Shown here: piece after piece, positions 41,850 through 50,445 of the stretch | How positions within the stretch are numbered: position 1 is the first letter of the stretch | How the letters are laid out: each line of letters begins with the position of its first letter | Source: Thermoplasmatales archaeon | GTDB lineage: Archaea; Thermoplasmatota; Thermoplasmata; Thermoplasmatales; Thermoplasmataceae | Direction of reading: 5' to 3' | DNA length: 53,305 nucleotides | Assembly: GCA_014874365.1 (NCBI GenBank) | Contig: JACWAH010000006.1 | Span: 1-53,305, forward strand | The notes under the pieces: generated by a model | Database searches by the model: none | What the model saw: the letters and a program-made list of their open reading frames with translations, nothing else | Told to the model about the DNA's origin: nothing | Position numbers and translations under genes: made by a program

Positions 41850-42503
41850 TTGAAAGTTAGTGTCACAGAAGGAAGGAAAGAAGACATTCCTGACGCTGAT
41901 GCATATGCCCTCGTGGACATTCTAAGATCAACCTCGACCATCCCTATAATATTGAAGAATGGTGCCAGGGAAATAATTCCAATCTTCAGGCTGAGCACAG
42001 CCAGGGCCATGAAAAAGAAGAATCCAGAATACATTGCGATTGGGGAAAGGTACGGTTTCAAGATACCGCAGTTTGATTACGGCAATTCCCCAAACGATGT
42101 GCAGGACGCAAATTTTGACGGGAAAACTATACTGTTTACCTCTACAAATTGCACAAGGGTGCTGGAAAAACTGCGGGATAAACCAAACGTCTTCATTTCC
42201 TCATTTGTCAATTTTTCAGCGACCCTACAGAAAATCAGTAAGTTTGAAAATATTGGAATAGTGATGTCGGGAAGACCCGATGGAAGTGCAGACGAAGACC
42301 AGATTTTTGCGCTTTTCCTTGAGGAAACTTTGAAAGGAAAGGATGTGGATGCCGATGCTTTCATCAAAATGACTAAAAGATCAAACGGTGCAAGAAGACT
42401 TAAAATGATAGGTTACGGAAGGGACATAGCACCTGCAACTGCCATTGACAGCGTGAAGTTTCCGGTAGTTTATGAGGATGGAAAAATATTCAGAATGAAA
42501 TGA
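41850..42503 (+). CDS. ComB-like (2-phosphosulfolactate phosphatase family) protein
   Basis: 217 residues. ALVDILRSTSTIPIILKNGA (Asp and Arg near residues 25-28), GERYGFKIPQFDYGNSP and ILFTSTNCTRVLE match ComB (IDVLRATTT, ER.G....FD.GNSP, TTNGT). ComB removes phosphate from 2-phosphosulfolactate on the way to coenzyme M, but this family is also widespread in organisms without coenzyme M, so the substrate may differ. The start is TTG at 41850, divergent from L11 with a short promoter region. Its 3' end overlaps mptE convergently by 14 bp. Confidence 0.8.
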   Translation: MKVSVTEGRKEDIPDADAYALVDILRSTSTIPIILKNGAREIIPIFRLSTARAMKKKNPEYIAIGERYGFKIPQFDYGNSPNDVQDANFDGKTILFTSTNCTRVLEKLRDKPNVFISSFVNFSATLQKISKFENIGIVMSGRPDGSADEDQIFALFLEETLKGKDVDADAFIKMTKRSNGARRLKMIGYGRDIAPATAIDSVKFPVVYEDGKIFRMK

Positions 42504-43173
42504 TCTCGCCTGGAGCGATCTCATGCCCCCTGTCCAGAGCAAGTTGCTTGATGAACCTCCATGCCCAACCAAGTTTCTTCAGTTTTAGTGCCTGGTTTCC
42601 ATTGAGTTTTGGAACAGGATTGTCAAACTTGAAACCATAGAGGGTGATGGATTCTGCACCGTAGTAATTGCCCAGGAACGCAGCCCTGTCCCCATCCGTG
42701 AACCCGCCGAAATCGAAGAAATTGTGAGTTTCTCTTGTCTGGCAAGTAAATACTGTATTTTCACCAAGACTGGGAATTGCTTCCTTTACCCGTTTCGAGT
42801 TGTCTCCATGGATGTGCACAAAAAGGTATGTTCCCTTTTTCTGGCAGAACAGGAGGTCATCCACCGGACCGTCAAGATCTGTTACGATTATATCAGGAAT
42901 GCCAAGAACACGAAGGTATCTTGAGATTCCGGAATCGGCAACTATCTTCAACCCTTTAGAGAAGACATTGCTTAAAGCGTAGGATGCGGGACCAAAAATC
43001 ATTGTGCTTTCTTGTTTTGGGAATTCCGGAAGATGCTGCCTGAAACCGTTATGCTCCAGGATCGAGGAAATCTCACTTGTGACAGCTTCATCCCTGGTCG
43101 GATTAATTCCCAGATCCGAAAAGCATTCATCCCTTAATTTCCAGTATTTTGCGTCAACATAGGAAGGCATCAC
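42490..43173 (-). CDS. mptE: 6-hydroxymethyl-7,8-dihydropterin pyrophosphokinase, MptE type
   Basis: 227 residues. IFGPASYALSNV (glycine-containing ATP site), VADSGISRYLRVLGIPDIIVTDLDG and FVHIHGDNSKRV are landmarks of the archaeal MptE/DUF115 family, with the metal-binding DLDG. GNYYGAESITLYGF follows. It makes the pyrophosphorylated pterin precursor of methanopterin- or folate-type C1 carriers. Its ATG overlaps the DUF373 gene by 4 bp, a pairing that suggests one transcript. Confidence 0.85.
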   Translation of the reverse strand: MMPSYVDAKYWKLRDECFSDLGINPTRDEAVTSEISSILEHNGFRQHLPEFPKQESTMIFGPASYALSNVFSKGLKIVADSGISRYLRVLGIPDIIVTDLDGPVDDLLFCQKKGTYLFVHIHGDNSKRVKEAIPSLGENTVFTCQTRETHNFFDFGGFTDGDRAAFLGNYYGAESITLYGFKFDNPVPKLNGNQALKLKKLGWAWRFIKQLALDRGHEIAPGEIISF

Positions 43174-44321
43174 TTCTCCTCAAAAAGTGAAACGGGGGGT
43201 TGTTCAATGGAGGTCACGCTGACTATGTCGTTATAATACCTGTTTATAAGAGAAGAAAGGATCGCAAGTACCACGCCAAGGATAAGCAGGGACAGATTCA
43301 TTACTGCATCTGAGAAGGGCGTATAGCTGAATATGAACCGTATGTAATTGATCATTCCAAATACCACCAATCCTATGGATACGGAAAACAGGAGACCATA
43401 GAGGATCCCGCTCATTCCGGACTGTCCGCTGACCATTAGCTCTACTCCATGGCCAAGCTCCATTGCGGCTACAGCACCGAATATCCACCATATGTAAAGG
43501 GAGAAGAACACCAGTGTCTCATCAAACAGCGCCTTAGACATGGCCATCACTACGACCAAACTGGAAGCTATTCCTGCGAGAAGAAGAGAAATGGCAACCA
43601 CGTAGGACAAAAATGAAATCCTGGTTTCCATCGCATAGGTTCGGACTGAAGCCAGGGAATTCTTGATCTTCTGGATAATGTCCACGCCTCTTTCCACAAG
43701 ATACGCACCCAGTATTACGGCGACAAAAGTGATCGCGCCGTTCCCAGGCGAGAGGGAAAATCCGCTGAATGCGAAGAAAAAATCGTAAAGTATGAATGCG
43801 AGGGAGACCACCCCATAAGTAAGGAAAACAAGGCCGATGGGGATGGCAAATTTGCTCATGAACTTCTTGTCCTTTATCGCATTTACAATGTAGTAATAGA
43901 CCGATTCAATGTTCTGGTTGTGCCTGACAATAACGTGCTTCACGTACTTTATCTTGAATCTGGATAGAATCAATGGAACAATGTAGTCGTCTTCCGCACC
44001 GTCCGTCACCAGTATAGCGTCCTTGAATTTCCCAAAATTCTGAAGCTCGTCAAGCTGCCTTCCGAGCTCCAAATCGGATACTGCGCCAACATCGGTTTTT
44101 CCAGTGATGAGTGATATGTCGACATCCTCATTGTTCTTGCGCATTTCCTCATACAACTTTATCGCGCCAAACAGGGCATTGGCATCGGAATCTTCAGGGT
44201 CGATTGAGATTAGCTTAAGAGCAGCATCATAACAATCGGCATATCCAATAACCGGTCCGCTTATTCCGGCTTTTTCACCGAAATCGTCATCCCTGTCCAC
44301 ATTGAGTATGAGTGTTGTCAT
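43170..44321 (-). CDS. DUF373 family membrane protein
   Basis: 383 residues. The soluble N-terminal domain (about 1-150) has TTLILNVDRDDDFGEKAG and LVTDGAEDDYIVPLI, characteristic of the archaeal DUF373 family. The rest has about six membrane helices. Function is unknown; the Asp-rich motifs could bind metal or nucleotide (inference). The 4 bp overlap with mptE downstream suggests co-expression. It is preceded by 250 bp without a supported gene. Confidence 0.88.
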   Translation of the reverse strand: MTTLILNVDRDDDFGEKAGISGPVIGYADCYDAALKLISIDPEDSDANALFGAIKLYEEMRKNNEDVDISLITGKTDVGAVSDLELGRQLDELQNFGKFKDAILVTDGAEDDYIVPLILSRFKIKYVKHVIVRHNQNIESVYYYIVNAIKDKKFMSKFAIPIGLVFLTYGVVSLAFILYDFFFAFSGFSLSPGNGAITFVAVILGAYLVERGVDIIQKIKNSLASVRTYAMETRISFLSYVVAISLLLAGIASSLVVVMAMSKALFDETLVFFSLYIWWIFGAVAAMELGHGVELMVSGQSGMSGILYGLLFSVSIGLVVFGMINYIRFIFSYTPFSDAVMNLSLLILGVVLAILSSLINRYYNDIVSVTSIEQPPVSLFEEK

Positions 44322-44571
44322 GAATTTTCTCTGCGGGTAGAAAAGGAAATGCGATTATTTAGATTTGCGGAAGCGTCCTGACTGAATATTGAAATTTCCT
44401 GCGGGTCGACTCTTCCTTCATTTGATAATCAATAATACAGTTCCACAGCGGAAGAGGGAGTAAATAATGGAAAGCGCAGCGAAATACAACTCTCCAATTT
44501 TATCCTGTCCTTATGGCGCTGATCCTAATTTGCAGGGATCTCTTTCCTGCTGGCCATGTGATGGGGAATTT

Positions 44572-44787
44572 TCACTTCAGGATATAATATCCCGCGCTCT
44601 TCTGCCTGGCAACTCTCTTGACAAATCCTTTGCTGGCAAGATCCTGCAGGGATGCGGCAACAATAGCTTTACCGACTCCTGAAGCTTTCATGATATCATC
44701 CGCGGTCTTCAGTTTTTCCTCGGAGATTGCACCAAGTTTCTTTATTGCTTCGTATACTCTTTGTGAGTTAGGCGACAAGTCTGCCAT
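44572..44787 (-). CDS. Small winged-helix DNA-binding protein
   Basis: 71 residues, a single winged helix: SPNSQRVYEAIKKLG, KTADDIMKASGVGKAIVAASLQDLASKGFVKRVARQKSAGYYIL, given in parts as TADDIMKASGVGKAIVAASL (recognition helix) and GFVKRVARQKSAGYY (wing). It is basic overall. The size and lack of a sensor domain fit a chromatin-like or global DNA-binding protein as well as a specific regulator. It is divergent from the mevalonate operon with palindromic DNA between. A GGTG ribosome site is 5-9 bp before ATG 44787. Confidence 0.85.
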   Translation of the reverse strand: MADLSPNSQRVYEAIKKLGAISEEKLKTADDIMKASGVGKAIVAASLQDLASKGFVKRVARQKSAGYYILK

Positions 44788-44815
44788 GTTACACCAATTG
44801 CCAAGCTAAGCGTTC

Positions 44816-44830
44816 AAAAATATATATAAC
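44816..44830 (-). promoter_or_regulatory. TATA-like box of the winged-helix gene
   Basis: The minus strand reads GTTATATATATTTTT, about 38 bp before ATG 44787, so a short 5' leader with a ribosome site is expected. Confidence 0.5.
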
Positions 44831-44863
44831 TATGTAATTATACCTCACGAGGAATATCATTAT

Positions 44864-44877
44864 TCGACAATTGTCGA
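44864..44877. promoter_or_regulatory. 14-bp perfect palindrome between divergent promoters
   Basis: TCGACAATTGTCGA lies midway between the TATA-like boxes of the winged-helix gene and of mvaS. It may be an operator for either. Confidence 0.4.
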
Positions 44878-44892
44878 CTCCAATTTAGGTAA

Positions 44893-44904
44893 TTTTTAAT
44901 ATAT
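44893..44904 (+). promoter_or_regulatory. TATA-like box of the HMG-CoA synthase operon
   Basis: TTTTTAATATAT is centred about 32 bp before ATG 44931, placing transcription start only a few bases before the gene. Confidence 0.5.
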
Positions 44905-44930
44905 GCTCGGGCTTGCCTTTAGAGCACATT

Positions 44931-45986
44931 ATGTCAGGCATAGTAAGTTATGGAAGCTACATTCCTAAGTACAGGATCAAGCCCGATGAGATTGCCCGTG
45001 TGTGGGGAGAAGATGCTGACAGCATCAGGACCGGAATAAACATTCTCAGCAAATCCGTTCCCTCACCGGATGAGGACGTTGCCACAATTTCCGTGGAAGC
45101 CGCCAGAAATGCCATAAAGAGAGGAAAGGTGAAAGTACAGGACGTTGGGGCAATATACGTAGGATCAGAGTCCCACCCATATGCGGTCAAGCCCACCGCT
45201 ACAATTGTCGCTTCTGCAATTGGCGCCGATTTCAGCCTCTTCTCTGCAGATTACGAGTTTGCCTGCAAAGCCGGTACAGCCGGGATGCAAAACGTGCTCG
45301 CAATGGTAGACTCAGGCATGGTAAAACTTGGAATGGCAATTGGCGCAGACACTTCTCAGGGGGCTCCTGGAGATGCACTGGAATATTCGGCATCGGCAGG
45401 AGGAACCGCATTTGTACTCGGGAAGGAAAATGTCATTGCAAAAATCAACAGAACCCTGTCCGTTACTTCCGATACTCCGGATTTCTGGAGGAGGGAGGGG
45501 CAGCCATACCCTACCCACGGTGAGAGATTCACTGGCGAACCGGCATATTTCAGGCACACTATCAGTGCCTCAAAGATGATCATGGAGAAATCCGGAATGA
45601 AACCAGAAGATTACACCTATGCGGTATTTCACCAGCCCAATGGCAAGTTTCCAACAAGGGCAGCCAAGACACTTGGATTCACGGAAGCCCAGTACAAGGA
45701 CGGATTACTTACCCCTGTGATCGGAAACACCTACTCCGGTTCAATGATGACCGGGCTCTCAGCGATACTGGATAAGGCAAAGGCTGGCGACAGGATTATG
45801 GCAGTGTCATTCGGATCCGGAGCAGGATCTGATGCATTCGATATTACGGTGACAGAAAACATCGAGAAAATTGACCGTGAATCTGCACCGACAATCAAGA
45901 AAATGCTGAGCAACGTGAAATGGATTGATTATGCGATTTATGCGAAATTCAAGAAGAAGATCATAGTAGGTGATGCAATTGAGTGA
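44931..45986 (+). CDS. mvaS: Archaeal hydroxymethylglutaryl-CoA synthase
   Basis: 351 residues from ATG 44931, chosen because [15 protein letters not shown] is the usual N-terminus. The catalytic Glu80 is in [13 protein letters not shown], Cys112 in [13 protein letters not shown], and the His in [13 protein letters not shown], so the catalytic triad is intact. It condenses acetoacetyl-CoA with acetyl-CoA to HMG-CoA, the second step of mevalonate and isoprenoid-lipid synthesis. It overlaps the thiolase gene by 14 bp and DUF35 follows, matching the archaeal acetoacetyl-CoA thiolase/HMGCS complex. Confidence 0.96.
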   Translation: MSGIVSYGSYIPKYRIKPDEIARVWGEDADSIRTGINILSKSVPSPDEDVATISVEAARNAIKRGKVKVQDVGAIYVGSESHPYAVKPTATIVASAIGADFSLFSADYEFACKAGTAGMQNVLAMVDSGMVKLGMAIGADTSQGAPGDALEYSASAGGTAFVLGKENVIAKINRTLSVTSDTPDFWRREGQPYPTHGERFTGEPAYFRHTISASKMIMEKSGMKPEDYTYAVFHQPNGKFPTRAAKTLGFTEAQYKDGLLTPVIGNTYSGSMMTGLSAILDKAKAGDRIMAVSFGSGAGSDAFDITVTENIEKIDRESAPTIKKMLSNVKWIDYAIYAKFKKKIIVGDAIE

Positions 45987-47145
45987 AAACGTTTTCATTA
46001 TAGGTGCTGGAGAAACAAAATTCGGTGAACTCTGGGAAAGGTCTCTCAGGGAGATTGCTGTTGAAGCTGGTTTGAAGGCTATAGAAAACGCCGGGATTTA
46101 CTCGAAGGACGTACAGGTTTTATATGGCAGCAACAGCCTGGGCGGAACCATCAATGCACAGAACGACATTGGATCGCTGATCGCTGATTTTTCCGGCATT
46201 GCCAGTAATCACATACCTGCAATCAGGATTGAAGCCTCAACAGCATCCGGTGCAGCTGCAGTCAGGGAGGCTTACCTTGGAATAAAGTCGGGGGAAATAG
46301 ACTGCGCGATAGTAGGTGCGGTCGAAAAGATGACCGATCTGTACGGCAATGAAATGCTGGATCACCTTGGTACCCTGCTTGACAGGGAGTGGGAAGCATT
46401 TTTCGGTGCTACGCCTGCGGCTTTGGCCGCTCTCAGTGCGAGGAAATACATGCATGATTTCAATGTGCCAAAGGAGAAGCTGATGAGCATATCAGTCAAC
46501 GATCACCTTAACGCAACAATGAACCCGGATGCACAGTACAGGAATAAGCTGACAATGGAAACTGCTATGGGATCGACCATGGTTGCAGACCCCCTAAACA
46601 TAATGGACTGCAGCCCCATGAGCGATGGTGCCGCTGCGCTTGTAATGTGTTCAGAATCATTCATGAAGAAGAACAAAAAAGAAGGTATCAAGATAATGAG
46701 TTCCGCTGTATCACAGGATTTCCTTGCCCTTCACAGCAGGAATTCCTATTACACAATGGATTCAACCGTCCTGGCAGCAAAATCGGCACTTGAGAAATCA
46801 GGAATAAAGCATAAAGATGTATCATTCGTAGAACTGCATAATTCCTTCAGCATTTACGGACTGACAGCAATCGAGGACCTCGGCTTTGCTGAAAAGGGAA
46901 AAGGGAAGCAGGTTATCGACGAAGGCATTGGAGTTAACGACAGCCTCCCAATAAACCCCTCTGGAGGATTGAAGGCGAAAGGAAATCCCATAGGTGCAGT
47001 TGGAGTGGGGCAGTTCGTTGAAGCCGTTACGCAGTTAAGAGGAAAGGCCGGACAGAGACAGGTCAAGGATGCAAAGTTCGGGATGCTGCATAATATAGCG
47101 GGAACGGGTTCGACTTCATATGTGCATATCGTGGGAGGTGAATAA
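45973..47145 (+). CDS. Thiolase-superfamily protein (acetoacetyl-CoA thiolase position) lacking the usual Cys
   Basis: 390 residues from ATG 45973 (GTG at 45970 is adjacent). It has the two-lobed thiolase fold: [27 protein letters not shown]-like segment [31 protein letters not shown] and [21 protein letters not shown]. The nucleophile position (usually E-x-x-C-A-S-G) is Thr90, and the usual GHPxGATG His is Asn (GNPIGAVG). The other His (ELHNSF) remains. Operon position says acetoacetyl-CoA thiolase channelled to HMGCS, but the altered residues question catalysis. It is followed by DUF35 with its ribosome site inside this gene. Confidence 0.85.
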   Translation: MQLSENVFIIGAGETKFGELWERSLREIAVEAGLKAIENAGIYSKDVQVLYGSNSLGGTINAQNDIGSLIADFSGIASNHIPAIRIEASTASGAAAVREAYLGIKSGEIDCAIVGAVEKMTDLYGNEMLDHLGTLLDREWEAFFGATPAALAALSARKYMHDFNVPKEKLMSISVNDHLNATMNPDAQYRNKLTMETAMGSTMVADPLNIMDCSPMSDGAAALVMCSESFMKKNKKEGIKIMSSAVSQDFLALHSRNSYYTMDSTVLAAKSALEKSGIKHKDVSFVELHNSFSIYGLTAIEDLGFAEKGKGKQVIDEGIGVNDSLPINPSGGLKAKGNPIGAVGVGQFVEAVTQLRGKAGQRQVKDAKFGMLHNIAGTGSTSYVHIVGGE

Positions 47146-47547
47146 ATGGGAAAACTTTCTGCAGTATGGCGGGAAACGAACCACCGATACCGGCTGATAG
47201 CGCATGAATGCGGGAATTGCAAGAAGATGTATTTTCCCCCGAGGGACGTCTGCCCGATTTGCCACAGGGAATCCATAGGCAAGATGAAGGAGAAGGAACT
47301 TTCAGGACTGGGAACCGTGGAATCGTTTACAATTGTACACGATGCTCCACCGGCTTTTGCGAGGCAGAGACCATACGTTCTTGCGCTGATCAGGCTGGAC
47401 GAGGGACCGGTGCTGACCGCTCAGATAGTGGACAGCGTTGCTTCCGAGATAGATATTGGCAAACGCGTCAGGTCCGTATTCCGTAAGGTAAGGGAAGACG
47501 GAAAAGGAGGGATAATTCAGTACGGATACAAGTTCGTACTGGAATGA
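47146..47547 (+). CDS. DUF35 Zn-ribbon/OB-fold acyl-CoA-binding scaffold
   Basis: 133 residues. The N-terminal zinc ribbon CGNCKKMYFPPRDVCPICH (CxxC...CxxC) is followed by an OB-fold (GLGTVESFTIVHDAPPAFA, ARQRPYVLALIRLDEGP). In archaea this protein bridges thiolase and HMGCS and helps pass acetoacetyl-CoA between them. A GGGAGGTGA ribosome site lies just before ATG 47146, inside the end of the thiolase gene. The three genes overlap or abut, so they should be made together. Confidence 0.93.
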   Translation: MGKLSAVWRETNHRYRLIAHECGNCKKMYFPPRDVCPICHRESIGKMKEKELSGLGTVESFTIVHDAPPAFARQRPYVLALIRLDEGPVLTAQIVDSVASEIDIGKRVRSVFRKVREDGKGGIIQYGYKFVLE

Positions 47548-47587
47548 AACTCCAACCCATTTTATATTTAATTTCCATGGCTCAGTT

Positions 47588-48565
47588 GTGGAGCCATCAG
47601 AACCAGTGAAGGGATACGAACCCTCGGGTACACTTTATTCCTTCTTTTTAGGACTGGTCGCCCTGGGATTCCTGACAATGATTCTGGTGAATGGATTCAT
47701 GGTCGCAACAGGGATGAACCAATTTGCTGTTTTGGGAACCCCGTACTTCTTCATAACCCTTCTGTTGATCCAAATCCCCCTTCTGGTTCCGGCATTGGGA
47801 ATTTTCCTGATGCTGACAGCCCTATACATAATTATCTTCAGTTATGCGTTGCTTAAAGGAAAAAGGACAGGGACAAGAACGTATCAGGGGAACCCGGTCA
47901 CTTTCATAGGAATAAGCATGCCATTCCTGTATTTTTTATCCGTTGTCATAGTGGACGCAGAGGCACTTTTCGGCGTTCAAACCGGGGGCCCGGCCATTAC
48001 AAGCGCTTATACCTTTTACCTTAACCTGATATATGCGCCATTCGTTGAGGAACTGGGATTCAGGATAATCCCTCTCGGCATTCTGGTACTGCTTGAGGCG
48101 ATTTATTATCTGAATAGGTTCAACGCCCGGAATGAACAAAAACAAGCCTTCACTGCAAGATTAATTCTTTATGCCTTCTTATTTCCGGGAAAGCTGAAGA
48201 AGAAACTGAACTTCAAGATGGGAACGGTGGAATGGATTGGCGTTATTCTCACAGCTTTGCTGTTCGGATATGCGCATTACTATTTCGGATCATGGGACCC
48301 GGGTAAAATTGCACAGGCTGCGTTAGTAGGGGCATTTCTCGCCATAGGCTTCCTGAAATTCGGGGCATACGTGGACATCATTATGCACTGGTTCTTCAAC
48401 GGATTCATTTCGTTTGTATTATTCTTTAATACGCCGGCTTCGAATTTTCTGTCCCTTATAAACGTACTGTGGCTGCTGCTTTGCGGAATAGCCGCAGTGG
48501 TATACGTGGTAAGGTGGCATAATTCATCCAACCCTGTCATGAGTGAAAACAACTCTCTGCCCTGA
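47588..48565 (+). CDS. CPBP-family intramembrane metalloprotease
   Basis: 325 residues with about eight membrane helices. The three CPBP motifs are visible: FVEELGFRIIP (EExxxR), LFGYAHYYFG (FxxxH) and DIIMHWFFNGF (HxxxN). The family includes Rce1 prenyl-protein proteases and bacterial Abi proteins. Substrates in archaea are unknown. The insert between helices (NARNEQKQAF...KLKKKLNFKMG) is basic and cytoplasmic. The start is GTG at 47588, 40 bp after DUF35, so read-through from the mevalonate operon is possible. It is convergent with purN, overlapping by 42 bp. Confidence 0.85.
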   Translation: MEPSEPVKGYEPSGTLYSFFLGLVALGFLTMILVNGFMVATGMNQFAVLGTPYFFITLLLIQIPLLVPALGIFLMLTALYIIIFSYALLKGKRTGTRTYQGNPVTFIGISMPFLYFLSVVIVDAEALFGVQTGGPAITSAYTFYLNLIYAPFVEELGFRIIPLGILVLLEAIYYLNRFNARNEQKQAFTARLILYAFLFPGKLKKKLNFKMGTVEWIGVILTALLFGYAHYYFGSWDPGKIAQAALVGAFLAIGFLKFGAYVDIIMHWFFNGFISFVLFFNTPASNFLSLINVLWLLLCGIAAVVYVVRWHNSSNPVMSENNSLP

Positions 48566-49141
48566 AACCGAGTATTTACTGGTAAGCAGTTTTTTTATTG
48601 TCGAGATAAGTAGATCCTTTTCCACAACCTTTACCCTTTCAGACAAGGTTTCAGGAGTATCATTATCCAGGACTTCAACAGCCTGCTGTGCAATTATAGG
48701 GCCGCCATCCACGTCATCTGTCACAAAATGAACTGTGCAGCCAGTAATCCTGACTCCGCTCTCCAGGACTTTTGAATGGACTTTCTCCCCGTAATACCCC
48801 ATGCCTCCGAAGCATGGCAGCAGGGAAGGATGAGTATTGATGATCCTGTTCTTCCACTTTTCCACCACCTTCTGAGGGAGTATGCTGAGGAATCCTGCAA
48901 GTACGTAAAGGTCGGCATTGACCTGCTCAAAGGCGATTTCAAGGTTCTCCGCCTGCTTCAACCATTTCCTTGTGATAATGGTCTTAATGCCTCTTGATTC
49001 GGCAATTCCCAGTGCGCCTGCATTGGATTTATCCGTGATAAGCGCGGTTACGGCAGTATCTGGAAGACTGCTCCCGAGATGATTTAGAATGTACTCAAAA
49101 GTTGTACCGCGACCAGATGCGAGAACAGCGAGTTTTTTCAT
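48524..49141 (-). CDS. purN: Phosphoribosylglycinamide formyltransferase
   Basis: 205 residues from ATG 49141, chosen because KKLAVLASGRGTTF follows at once; a TTG at 49159 adds six residues. Catalytic Asn/His are in NTHPSLLPCFGG, and GCTVHFVTDDVDGGPIIAQ carries His and Asp of the formyl-transfer site. AGFLSIL precedes them as usual. It transfers a formyl group from 10-formyl-tetrahydrofolate (or an analogue) to GAR in purine synthesis. Its 3' end overlaps the CPBP gene convergently by 42 bp. Confidence 0.93.
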   Translation of the reverse strand: MKKLAVLASGRGTTFEYILNHLGSSLPDTAVTALITDKSNAGALGIAESRGIKTIITRKWLKQAENLEIAFEQVNADLYVLAGFLSILPQKVVEKWKNRIINTHPSLLPCFGGMGYYGEKVHSKVLESGVRITGCTVHFVTDDVDGGPIIAQQAVEVLDNDTPETLSERVKVVEKDLLISTIKKLLTSKYSVSGQRVVFTHDRVG

Positions 49142-49212
49142 CCTTAAATAGTCAATCAAAAGAGTTTATTAAGTATTCGGAATCTGCCTGCATTGCTGCA
49201 GCGTGATTTCCC

Positions 49213-50208
49213 ATGAATGAGATCTGGATCGAGAAATACAGGCCTTCGTCCCTTGACGAAATTGTAGGACAGGATGGAACAGTAGCTACCCTCAAGGCTT
49301 TCGTAAAAAACAGGGATATACCGCACATGATCTTTTCCGGACCCGCGGGGACTGGCAAGACATCTGCTGTTATTGCGATCGCAAACGAACTCTTCGGGGA
49401 AACATGGAAGGACAACTACCTTGAGCTCAATTCCTCCAATAACAGGGGGATTGACACAATGCGAGGGCATGAGGAAAGGGACAGGAAGTGGGACAAAATT
49501 GCGAGTGTCAAGGATTACGCCAGGATTATGCCATCCAGTGAACTTGGTTTCAAGATAATTTTCATGGACGAGGCCGACATGCTCACCAACGAAGCGCAGT
49601 CTGCGTTGAGGAGAACCATGGAGGTGTATTCAAGCACAACCAGGTTTATCTTTTCATGTAATTATTCTTCCCAGATTATCCCGCCAATACAGTCAAGGTG
49701 CGTTGTTTTCAGGTTCAGGCAGGTTACCCCGGAGGCTATGAAAACCATGATCCAGAAGGTGGTCAGGTCTGAGAAGATGAACCTCGGGGAAAGCGAAATT
49801 GATGCGATTATAGACGTGTCAGAGGGAGATGGACGAAAAGTGATGAACATGCTCCAGGCAGCCTCTATGATGGGACAGGTGACCGCGGCAAAGATCTACG
49901 ATATTGCCGGAATGGCTTCCACGGGAGAAATGAAGAAGCTTGTTTCCAAGGCCCTTGAACATAAGCTGTTCGAGGAGGCAGTTTCCCAGGCCGAGGATAT
50001 GATGGCATCCGGAGGATTATCAGGTATGGATATCATAAAAGGGATACACGCAGTGCTGAGAAAGAGCCTGATCCCACCAAGGTCCAGGCTGAAGGCACTT
50101 ATAGCAGTTGGCGATGCGGAATTCAGGCTCGTGGAAGGCAGCAGCGACAAGATACAGGTGGATGCCCTGCTGGCAAAACTTGTAAACATCGGGTCTGAAT
50201 CCAATTAA
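49213..50208 (+). CDS. rfcS: Replication factor C small subunit
   Basis: 331 residues. WIEKYRPSSLDEIVGQ is RFC box II, GPAGTGKTS is Walker A, FMDEADMLTNEAQSALRRTME contains the DEAD Walker B, and SCNYSSQIIPPIQSRC has the SRC arginine finger. With the large subunit it loads PCNA onto primed DNA. The ATG at 49213 gives the usual N-terminus. Divergent from purN. Confidence 0.97.
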   Translation: MNEIWIEKYRPSSLDEIVGQDGTVATLKAFVKNRDIPHMIFSGPAGTGKTSAVIAIANELFGETWKDNYLELNSSNNRGIDTMRGHEERDRKWDKIASVKDYARIMPSSELGFKIIFMDEADMLTNEAQSALRRTMEVYSSTTRFIFSCNYSSQIIPPIQSRCVVFRFRQVTPEAMKTMIQKVVRSEKMNLGESEIDAIIDVSEGDGRKVMNMLQAASMMGQVTAAKIYDIAGMASTGEMKKLVSKALEHKLFEEAVSQAEDMMASGGLSGMDIIKGIHAVLRKSLIPPRSRLKALIAVGDAEFRLVEGSSDKIQVDALLAKLVNIGSESN

Positions 50209-50322
50209 CCCGATTTGCGGTGTTTGTTTGTGCCTTCATTTTCCATCTATTCACTTTGATTTAAAATTGACAGGGTTTTTTCCTCGAACATTCACGAAAG
50301 ATGGCTGGAAGGGCTTTAGCTG

Positions 50323-50445
50323 TTAAATGAAAATAGGCTCATCTCTCATTTCTTCTGATTCACTCGCTGAACAGTAATAATCCTGGGCTTCCATAACATT
50401 AGGGTTCTCCTGGCAAATTATTTCGACGCTATCATCGCTCTCCAA
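50323..50445 (-). CDS. Possible 40-residue acidic peptide after the helicase gene
   Basis: TTG 50445 to TAA 50323, overlapping the helicase 3' end by 14 bp in another frame. The predicted peptide (MESDDSVEIICQENPN... ASESEEMRDEP...) is strongly acidic with two Cys, and codon choice looks normal. No family is recognised. It may be a real small cistron coupled to the helicase or just a chance frame. Confidence 0.25.
   Translation of the reverse strand: MESDDSVEIICQENPNVMEAQDYYCSASESEEMRDEPIFI

Noticed and set aside
44467-44682. 71-codon plus-strand frame with several Cys
   Set aside because: Its second half is antisense to the well-supported winged-helix gene and no domain is recognisable, although a purine-rich stretch precedes the ATG.
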